DNA from: JANXAZ01 sp964504655
Lineage (GTDB): Bacteria; Pseudomonadota; Alphaproteobacteria; Geminicoccales; Geminicoccaceae
Length of the DNA stretch: 18,076 nt
Direction of reading: 5' to 3'
NCBI GenBank assembly: GCA_964504655.1
Contig: CAZDFD010000088.1
Coordinates: forward strand, 1 to 18,076
This document shows, piece after piece, positions 1 to 6,073 of the stretch. The translations under genes were made by a program, and so were the position numbers. The notes beneath the pieces are model-generated. The model did not search any database, was not told the origin of the DNA, and worked only from the letters and a program-made list of their open reading frames with translations. Within the stretch, counting starts at the first letter, position 1; every line of letters begins with the position of its first letter.

Positions 1-2006
1 CGGCCGACCAGGTTGGCGAGGTCGTTGTCGATCCGGGCGTCGTCGCGGAAGCCGTCGGTGCGGCTGCCGAGCAGCCCGGCGCTGAGCGCCGCCCGACCCT
101 GCAGCACACCGAACAGCGCCTCGCCCGCGACCGTCTCGGACGTGCCGAGGACGCCCGTGCCGAGCGCCGCCACGCGCTCCCGCTCGAAGGCGAAACCGTA
201 CTCGCCGTAGCCCGGGAACAGGGCCGCGGCACCGGGGGCGATCGAGATGTCGCCGAAGCCCAGCCGCGGCGACACGGGCTCCGCCTCGAGCGGCCCCGTG
301 AGCTGGGCCTGGAGCTGCTCGCTCGTCCGCGACACCTGGTAGCGCTGCCGGTCGGCGAACAGATCGGCCAGGAAGCGGTGCGCCCCGGCGTTGCCGGGGT
401 CGCGGGCGAGGGCGTCCTGGGCCTCGAGCCGGGCGCGGGCATCGAGCGCGAGCTCGCGGTAGATGCGGGCGAGCGCGGCGCCTTGGGTGGCGCGGTCCTG
501 CTCGAGCAGGCTGCGCGAGCGGAACGGGGCGCGGCCCTCGTTGCGGGCGATCGCCTGCTCGAGCTCGGCCAGCGCCGCGGCCGGCCGGTCGGCCTCGAGG
601 TCGAGCAGCGCGGTCGCCAGCCAGGGGGTCGGGTCGGCCGGATCCAGCCCCTTGGCGAGGGCCAGCTGCTCGCGGCCGTTCGCGACCCTGCCCTCGGCGG
701 CCAGCGCCCGGCCGAGATAGGAGCGCAGGAGGCCGCCCGCCGGGTCGAGTGCGGCCGCCGCCTCGATCGCGGCGCGGCCCTCCGCGGTCCGGTTCTGGCG
801 GATCAGGGCGAGGCCAAGGCCCAGATGGCCCGAGGGGTTGCCGGCATCGCGCCCGAGCGCCTCGCGGAAGCGGGCCTCGGCCGCGCGCGGGCGGCTCGCC
901 GCGAGCTCGACGAAGCCGAGCACGATGCGCGCGAGTGCGGTGTCGGCGCGGGCGAGCGACAGCTCGGCCTCGCTCCGGGCGGTGCGCAGGGCGCCGCGCA
1001 TGAAGGCGAGCTCGGCGGCACGCGCGGCGACGAGCGCGCTCCCGGGCGCCAGTCGCGCCGCGACGTCGATGTCCTCGCCGGCCGCCTCGAGATTGCCGCG
1101 CGCCTGCCGCGCATAGGACCAGGCGAGCCGCGGCCCGGCCGCCTCGGGTGCGAGCGCCACCGCCTCGCGGGCGGCGGCGGTGGCGGCGTCGAGCTCCCCC
1201 TGGGCGGTCAGGATCACGGCCTCGAGACCGCGCGCGAGGCCCGCCTCCTCGGAGGCGGGTGCGGCGGCTCCGAGCAGCGAGCGGGCCTCCGCGACCCGCC
1301 CGGCGGCGAGCAGCCGGGCGGCCTCGCCGATCCGCGGGAAGCGCTCCGCCTCGGCCTCGATCACGGGCGGGTACCAGAGCGTCCAGCCCAGCCGGTCGCG
1401 GGCCGCGGCGCGGATCGGTGCCCCGGGCTCGGCCGCTGCGCCGCGCCGCTCGAGGCGGCCGTCGGCCGCGACCCGGGCGGCCTCGCCGGCGGCGAGCGCG
1501 GCGGTGGCGGCGGCCGCCGCCGGCCCGGCGAGCCGCACCCGGCCGTCCAGCACCAGGAGGTCGGTGCGCCCGCCGCCGACCTCGACCAGCACCTCGGTGC
1601 CCTCGATGCCGGCGGTCACGTAGGGGGTCTCGACGGTGAGCGTGCCGCGCACCTGCGAGAGGAAGTAGAGCATGCCCTCGAGCAGGCGGACGCGGCCGGT
1701 GCCGGGCTCGGACGGCGCCTCGACCGCGAGCCGGGCGCCGGCGTCGAGCCGCAGCACCGTGTCGGCTCCCGGCAGCTGCAGCGCGGCGCGGCCGCCGGAT
1801 CCGATGGCGACCGTCTCGCCGGCGCAGAGGTCCGCGGTCGGCGGCCCGATCGGCCGGCCGCCGACCGTGACGCCGCCGTCGATCGCCAGCACCGTGCCGA
1901 CTTTCGGCCGGTCGGGCGGGCAGTCGGCCGCCGCCGGTCGCGGCCCGACCACGCCGCCACCCGCAAGGAGCGCGAGCGTACCGATCGCGGCCTCACGCCA
2001 GCCCAA
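1..2006 (-). CDS. Exported FecR-TPR-beta-barrel protein, paralogue B (3' end cut by window edge)
   Basis: Partial gene: 668 codons are visible and the C-terminus lies beyond position 1. It starts at TTG (2004-2006), nine bases after a GGGGGGAG ribosome-binding site. This start gives a good signal peptide (residues 1-27, hydrophobic AIGTLALLAGGGVV, ending AAA before DCPPDRP). A FecR-like domain follows at about 60-150, with the signature ETPYVTAGIEGTEVLVEV. Next come a conserved linker (RLGWTLWYPPVIEAEAERF) and a long run of TPR helices rich in Ala/Leu/Arg (about 215-550). The visible end (GYGEYGFAFERER, then DGFRDDARIDNDL) is the beginning of an outer-membrane barrel. Every block matches the 1083-residue protein at 2704-5955, so about 415 residues are probably missing. 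It is last in the visible cluster, 142 bp after the small four-cysteine gene. The FecR domain here is exported and no sigma factor is nearby, so it is probably not an anti-sigma regulator. Ligand and function are unknown. Confidence 0.82.
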   Translation of the reverse strand, partial: MGWREAAIGTLALLAGGGVVGPRPAAADCPPDRPKVGTVLAIDGGVTVGGRPIGPPTADLCAGETVAIGSGGRAALQLPGADTVLRLDAGARLAVEAPSEPGTGRVRLLEGMLYFLSQVRGTLTVETPYVTAGIEGTEVLVEVGGGRTDLLVLDGRVRLAGPAAAAATAALAAGEAARVAADGRLERRGAAAEPGAPIRAAARDRLGWTLWYPPVIEAEAERFPRIGEAARLLAAGRVAEARSLLGAAAPASEEAGLARGLEAVILTAQGELDAATAAAREAVALAPEAAGPRLAWSYARQARGNLEAAGEDIDVAARLAPGSALVAARAAELAFMRGALRTARSEAELSLARADTALARIVLGFVELAASRPRAAEARFREALGRDAGNPSGHLGLGLALIRQNRTAEGRAAIEAAAALDPAGGLLRSYLGRALAAEGRVANGREQLALAKGLDPADPTPWLATALLDLEADRPAAALAELEQAIARNEGRAPFRSRSLLEQDRATQGAALARIYRELALDARARLEAQDALARDPGNAGAHRFLADLFADRQRYQVSRTSEQLQAQLTGPLEAEPVSPRLGFGDISIAPGAAALFPGYGEYGFAFERERVAALGTGVLGTSETVAGEALFGVLQGRAALSAGLLGSRTDGFRDDARIDNDLANLVG

Positions 2007-2015
2007 GCCCGTCGT

Positions 2016-2023
2016 CTCCCCCC
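2016..2023 (-). promoter_or_regulatory. Ribosome-binding site for the TTG-started FecR-TPR gene
   Basis: On the minus strand GGGGGGAG sits nine bases before the TTG at 2006. It decides the start: no ATG or GTG in frame nearby gives both a ribosome-binding site and an intact signal peptide. The nearest upstream GTG (2075) would put about 23 polar, Arg/Gly-rich residues before the signal peptide. Confidence 0.65.
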
Positions 2024-2122
2024 GCGCCCGCGCGCCCTCGGCTCCCCTCTGGCACCGATCCGCCGGCCTGTCCACGGCCGACCGCGACGGTTGGTCGCGG
2101 ACCTGCCACCACGGTGCGGCCA

Positions 2123-2141
2123 CGATCGGCCGGGCCGATCG
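2123..2141. repeat. Perfect 9-bp inverted repeat with 1-bp centre
   Basis: The arms CGATCGGCC (2123-2131) and GGCCGATCG (2133-2141) flank a single G. The repeat lies 7 bp past the stop of the small four-cysteine gene and 117 bp before the start of the following FecR-TPR gene. No T-run follows on the minus strand, so it is not a standard intrinsic terminator. It could be an RNA hairpin or an operator; the sequence does not decide. Confidence 0.5.
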
Positions 2142-2148
2142 ACCGGCG

Positions 2149-2601
2149 TCAGAAGCAGCGGTTCGGGTCGCCCTTCACGAGGACCTTCTTGCCGCCGACC
2201 TCGAGGAACACGCAGCGCGGGTTGTTCCGCCAGGACCACAGGGTCGGCCGGAAGTTGTTGAACTCCGGCCTGCCGCTCGGGTTGGGCGGGGCCTCCTGGA
2301 GTTCCTCGAGCACGCGTTCCGGACCGTTCGGGCACAGCACGCGCTGCACCCGCTGGCCGGGGTCTCCGTTCGGACGAAGCTTCAGGAACAGGCCGAGCTT
2401 GGGGTCCGCATCGCAGAGATCGAGCAGCGCCCGGTTGCCCGCCGCGGCCTCCTTTTCGGCCCAGAGGGTCTCGACCCCCTCCTCCTCGGCCGCCGCCGGC
2501 CAGGGCCCGTTGCCGCCGCGCTCACCGAGCACGAGGTACGCTCCGGCCGCGGCCGCGAGCAGGCTCGCCACGAGCGTCCGGAAACCTGCCGTCGATGCCA
2601 T
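2149..2601 (-). CDS. Small membrane-anchored four-cysteine protein of unknown function
   Basis: 150 residues. I recognise no family. The ATG at 2599-2601 has a strong ribosome-binding site (AGGGGAGG, seven bases upstream), which rules out a longer in-frame start further upstream. Residues 7-26 (FRTLVASLLAAAAGAYLVLG) form one hydrophobic segment, either an uncleaved membrane anchor or a signal sequence. The rest is soluble and probably periplasmic. It holds exactly four cysteines (63, 90, 130, 149), an even number that would allow two disulfide bonds. The C-terminal third is rich in Asn, Trp, Arg and Pro (NNFRPTLWSWRNNPRC) and ends in Cys-Phe. It lies between the two FecR-TPR-barrel paralogues on the same strand (102 bp after one, 142 bp before the other), so it may be a periplasmic partner of them; that is inferred from position only. 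Confidence 0.75.
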   Translation of the reverse strand: MASTAGFRTLVASLLAAAAGAYLVLGERGGNGPWPAAAEEEGVETLWAEKEAAAGNRALLDLCDADPKLGLFLKLRPNGDPGQRVQRVLCPNGPERVLEELQEAPPNPSGRPEFNNFRPTLWSWRNNPRCVFLEVGGKKVLVKGDPNRCF

Positions 2602-2608
2602 GTCCGTT

Positions 2609-2616
2609 CCTCCCCT
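2609..2616 (-). promoter_or_regulatory. Ribosome-binding site of the small four-cysteine gene
   Basis: AGGGGAGG on the minus strand, seven bases before the ATG at 2601. This strong match fixes the start of the short unknown gene and supports it being real. Confidence 0.7.
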
Positions 2617-2665
2617 GGGGCGAGGCGGCGGCCATCGGGCCGGTTCTCGCCACGATCCGGTCCGC

Positions 2666-2686
2666 GCCACCACCCGGGCAGGTGGC
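2666..2686. repeat. Weak inverted repeat after the FecR-TPR-barrel gene
   Basis: The arms GCCACC (2666-2671) and GGTGGC (2681-2686) enclose nine bases, 17 bp past the stop codon of the 1083-residue gene. No T-run follows. It may be a transcript-end or processing hairpin, but six-base GC-rich arms arise easily by chance in DNA of this composition. Confidence 0.25.
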
Positions 2687-2703
2687 CGCGGCCCCGGTCA
2701 CGC

Positions 2704-5700
2704 TCAGAATCGCACCGCCAGCCGGGCCGTGATCCGCCGATCCGGGCGGAAGCGGGCGTTGCGCTTGGTGGCGCTCAGATAGTTGTCGTCGCGATGGTCG
2801 AACTCGGTGTCGAGCAGATTCTGCACCTCGAGGCCGAGCAGCAGCCCGCCGCCCGGCCGCCGCCAGCCGGCCAGTGCGTCGAGCAGGACGGCGGTCGAGG
2901 AGCCGCTGTCGCCGGCGCCCGGCGCCTGCTCGACATCCTGGAAGAGGAAGGTCGCCTGGAGGCCGGCATAGAGGCCGTTCGGATGGAACCAGCGCGCGGC
3001 CAGCGGCGCCGCCACCGTCCAGACGTTGCGCGGAACGTCGACGGTGCTGGGCGAGCCGAGATCGAAATAGGTGAGCTCCGGGGCCAGGGAGAGCGCCAGG
3101 CGATCCCCGGGGGTCCAGTAGGCGAAGGCGCGCGCCTCCTGCTCGCGACGATCCTCCTCGATCAACGGCTCCTCGTCGATCTTGGCGTCCGAAATCGGCG
3201 CGTGCAGGTCGCGCTGCGACAGCTCGATGCCGAGGAGGAGGTCGGGCGCGACGCGCCAGTCGAGGCCGACCCCGTAGCGCCAGGCATCGGTGCCGTCGAG
3301 GTCGTCGAAGAGCTGGTTGAAGCCCGCGACCGTCGTGGGCTCGAGGGTCTGGTCGGCGGCGATCGGCCGCTTGAGGGTCCGAAAGGCGGCCGCCCGCAGC
3401 CGGACCGCGTCGGTGAGATCGAAGCTCAACCCGAGCTTGGGGTCGAGCTGGCCGTCGTCGTCACCGCCGCGGCTCAGCCGATCGACCGACAGGCCGCCCG
3501 TCACGGTCAGCCGCCGGCTGGCGCGCCAGGTGAGGTAGCCGTAGAGCCCGGTCTGGAGCAGCCGGTCGTCGGTCGATTCGGGAAGGTCGAGTGCGGGCGG
3601 CGCGTTCCGGTAGTCGAGCCGGGTGTCGAGCTCGGCGATCCCGCCGCCGAGCACGAGGCTGCCGAGCGGCCCGGTCAGCAGATACTGGGCCTCGGCCTGC
3701 GGTCCGCGGTCCTCGAGGACCGCCCCGATGCCCTCCTCCTCCGCCTCCTCGTCGCGATCGACCCAGATCCCCGAGGCCAGCAGCACATGGCCGGGTGCCG
3801 GCGCCCAGCGGACGCCGACCCGCCCGATGTCCTGGTCGATCCGGTTGCGCTGGCCGCCGAAATCGTCCGGGTCGAAGCGCAGCTCGAGGTCGCCGCGCTC
3901 GGTCCGCCGGCCCCGATACTCGAGCTGGATGCTGAGTTCGGGGGCGAGCTGGAGCTGGCCGAAGGCGGTCAGGAGATCGTTGGCGAAGTCGTTGTTGGCG
4001 CGAAAGCCCTCGCTCTCCTCGTGGGCGATCGAGCCGCTGAGCGAGGCCCGGCCGTGGACCAGCCCGACGACCGCCTCGCCGCCGAGCTGATGATCGTCGC
4101 CGGCGAGCCCGGCGAGTGCGAGCTGGGCACGGTCCCGGTCGAGCAGCGCGCCGTACTCGCCGGGCCCCACGGTGAAGGGGCTGCCGCCCGCCACGGTGTC
4201 GAGGCCGGCGAACAGGAGCTGGGGCCGGACCGGCTCGCGGGCCAGCGGGTCGAGCAACTGCGACTGCAGGAGCTCGCTCACCTGCGCCACCTCGTGGCGC
4301 GGCCGGCGCGCCAGACTCTCGGCCAGGAAGCGGTGCGCGGCGGCGCTCGCGGGATCGGCCTCGAGGGCCCGGGCGGCGGTGAGGTCGGCGGCGCGGTCGA
4401 AGCCCAGGTCCTGGAAGATCCGGGCGAGGGCGGCGCCGCGGACGGCCCGGTCCTGATCGAGCAGCAGCCGGGAGCGGAAGGGTGCGCGCGCGTCGTTGAG
4501 GGCGATCGACCGCTCGGCCTCGCGCAGCGCCTCGACCGGCCGGTTGGCGAGCTGGGCGATCCGCGCCGCGGCCAGCCAGGGCGTGGGATCCGACGGGTCG
4601 AAGGCCTTGGCGAGCTCGAGCTGGCCCAGCGCCTCGGCGATCCGGCTCTCCTCGGCGAGCGCCCGGCCGAGATAGGTGCGCGGGAGGGCGGCGCGCGGAT
4701 CGAGCGCCGCAGCGGCCTCGATCGCCGCACGACCTTCGCCCGGACGGCCCTGGCGGACGAGCGCCAGACCCAGGCCCAGATGCGCGGCCGGGCTCGAGGG
4801 ATCGACCGCGAGCGCCGCACGGAAGCGTCGCTCGGCGATGGCGGCACGAGCGCCGGCGAGCTCGACGAAGCCCAGCACGGTGTGCGCCAAGGCGCTCGGG
4901 TCGAGCTGCAAGGCTCGCTCCGCGGCGCGCCGCGCACCGCGCAGATCGCCGAGGCTCAGCCGGAGCTCGGCCTCGCGCGCGACGGCGAGCGGGCTCGTCG
5001 GCGCGATCCGGGTTGCGCGCCTCGCGTCCTCGAGCGCCGGCTCGAGCTCACCCCGTGCCTGGCGCGCATAGGAGCGGGCGAGGAACGCGCCCGCCGCCTC
5101 CGGAGCGGCTGCGACCGCGCGAGCCGCCGCGGCGTCGGCGCCGTCCAGGTCGGCTCGGGCGAGCGCGATCACGGCGCGCAGGCCCGAGGCCAGCCCGGCC
5201 TCCTCGCCGCCCTGGGCGCCGAGTCTCGCCAGCCGCGCCTCGGCCTCGGCGACCCGGCCCCGGGCGAGCAGGGCCGCGGCCGCGGCGATCCCTGGATGCC
5301 GGGCGGCCTCGCTCTCGATCACCGCCGGATACCAGAGCGTCCAGCCGAGCCGATCGCGGGCCATGGCACGGAGCGGCTCGCCGCGGCCGGCCGGGGCGCC
5401 GCGGCGCGCGAGCCGGCCGTCGGCGCCGACCCGCGCCTCCTCGCCGGTCAGCAGATCGCCGACCGGAGCCCGAAGCCGGTCGCTCAGCCGGGCGCGGCCG
5501 TCGAGCACGAGGACATCGGTGAGCCCTGGCCGGACCTCGACCAGGAGCTCGGTGCCGTCGATCCCGACCGTGACGTAGGGCGTCTCGACGGTCAGCGTGC
5601 GGCGGACCTGGGAGAGGAAGTAGAGCGTCCCGCGCAGCAGCCGGACCACGCCGCTGCCCGGATCGTCCGGCGCCAGGGCGACCAGCCCGCTCCCGGCGTC

Positions 5701-5955
5701 GAGCCGGAGCACCGTGTCGGCCGCGTCGAGCCGGAGCGTGGCGCGCGAGCCGGCGCCGACCTCGACGGGCTCGTCGGCGCAGAGCGGCCGTGTGGCGGCC
5801 GCCAGGGCCCGCCCGGCGATCGAGACCCGCCCTTCGGCGGCGAGCAGCGTGCCGACGGCCGGGCGATCCGCCGGGCACGGCTCGTCGTCCGCCCTCGCCG
5901 CGGCAGCCGTGCACAGCACGAGCAGCACGGCGCCGACGGGGGGGCACCGTTTCAC
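2704..5955 (-). CDS. Exported FecR-TPR-beta-barrel protein, paralogue A
   Basis: 1083 residues from a GTG start at 5953-5955, with GGAG ten bases upstream. That start gives a signal peptide (VKRCPPVGAVLLVLCTAAAA, then RADDEP). Visible domains: a FecR-like region at about 62-152 with ETPYVTVGIDGTELLVEV; a conserved linker (DRLGWTLWYPAVIESEA, about 201-217); TPR-type helical repeats at about 225-555; and from about 598 to the end a transmembrane beta-barrel with alternating hydrophobic and polar strands, charged Asp/Glu-rich loops, and motifs GEYG, FRANNDFAND and LRFDPDDF. The last 50 residues (GLEVQNLLDTEFDHRDDN, final strand ending AVRF) look like the C-terminus of a TonB-dependent receptor, but there is no plug domain or TonB box. 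From memory, TPR-barrel proteins with similar motifs occur beside FecR and CHASE2 proteins in other proteobacteria, without an assigned role. I infer an outer-membrane protein with a periplasmic ligand- or protein-binding FecR/TPR arm. It follows the cyclase by 118 bp. Confidence 0.85.
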   Translation of the reverse strand: MKRCPPVGAVLLVLCTAAAARADDEPCPADRPAVGTLLAAEGRVSIAGRALAAATRPLCADEPVEVGAGSRATLRLDAADTVLRLDAGSGLVALAPDDPGSGVVRLLRGTLYFLSQVRRTLTVETPYVTVGIDGTELLVEVRPGLTDVLVLDGRARLSDRLRAPVGDLLTGEEARVGADGRLARRGAPAGRGEPLRAMARDRLGWTLWYPAVIESEAARHPGIAAAAALLARGRVAEAEARLARLGAQGGEEAGLASGLRAVIALARADLDGADAAAARAVAAAPEAAGAFLARSYARQARGELEPALEDARRATRIAPTSPLAVAREAELRLSLGDLRGARRAAERALQLDPSALAHTVLGFVELAGARAAIAERRFRAALAVDPSSPAAHLGLGLALVRQGRPGEGRAAIEAAAALDPRAALPRTYLGRALAEESRIAEALGQLELAKAFDPSDPTPWLAAARIAQLANRPVEALREAERSIALNDARAPFRSRLLLDQDRAVRGAALARIFQDLGFDRAADLTAARALEADPASAAAHRFLAESLARRPRHEVAQVSELLQSQLLDPLAREPVRPQLLFAGLDTVAGGSPFTVGPGEYGALLDRDRAQLALAGLAGDDHQLGGEAVVGLVHGRASLSGSIAHEESEGFRANNDFANDLLTAFGQLQLAPELSIQLEYRGRRTERGDLELRFDPDDFGGQRNRIDQDIGRVGVRWAPAPGHVLLASGIWVDRDEEAEEEGIGAVLEDRGPQAEAQYLLTGPLGSLVLGGGIAELDTRLDYRNAPPALDLPESTDDRLLQTGLYGYLTWRASRRLTVTGGLSVDRLSRGGDDDGQLDPKLGLSFDLTDAVRLRAAAFRTLKRPIAADQTLEPTTVAGFNQLFDDLDGTDAWRYGVGLDWRVAPDLLLGIELSQRDLHAPISDAKIDEEPLIEEDRREQEARAFAYWTPGDRLALSLAPELTYFDLGSPSTVDVPRNVWTVAAPLAARWFHPNGLYAGLQATFLFQDVEQAPGAGDSGSSTAVLLDALAGWRRPGGGLLLGLEVQNLLDTEFDHRDDNYLSATKRNARFRPDRRITARLAVRF

Positions 5956-5965
5956 CGACCCGGGT

Positions 5966-5969
5966 CTCC
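5966..5969 (-). promoter_or_regulatory. Ribosome-binding site supporting the GTG start of paralogue A
   Basis: GGAG on the minus strand, ten bases before the GTG at 5955. The frame stays open further upstream, but those residues are Pro/Arg-rich and would put about 57 residues before the signal peptide, so the GTG is preferred. Confidence 0.45.
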
Positions 5970-6052
5970 GTCCCCGCTCGGGCGCGGCCGGTCCGAGCAA
6001 TGGGACGAAGTGTCGCAAGCAACCGCCGGGTTGTCCATAGGCGGGGCAGGGG

Positions 6053-6065
6053 CCCGTCGGACGGG
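6053..6065. repeat. Short inverted repeat after the cyclase gene
   Basis: The arms CCCGTC (6053-6058) and GACGGG (6060-6065) around one base start 8 bp past the cyclase stop codon. There is no T-run. It is a possible small hairpin between the cyclase and the downstream FecR-TPR gene and could affect relative expression, but is weak evidence alone. Confidence 0.25.
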
Positions 6066-6073
6066 CGGGGCGC

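Noticed and set aside
2123..2141. Intrinsic terminator at the inverted repeat
   Set aside because: No T-run follows the hairpin on the minus strand, and the same strand continues into another gene of the cluster.
1..5955. FecR domains as anti-sigma factors of an iron-uptake system
   Set aside because: Both FecR domains follow signal peptides in exported proteins without the cytoplasmic anti-sigma part, and no sigma factor gene is nearby.
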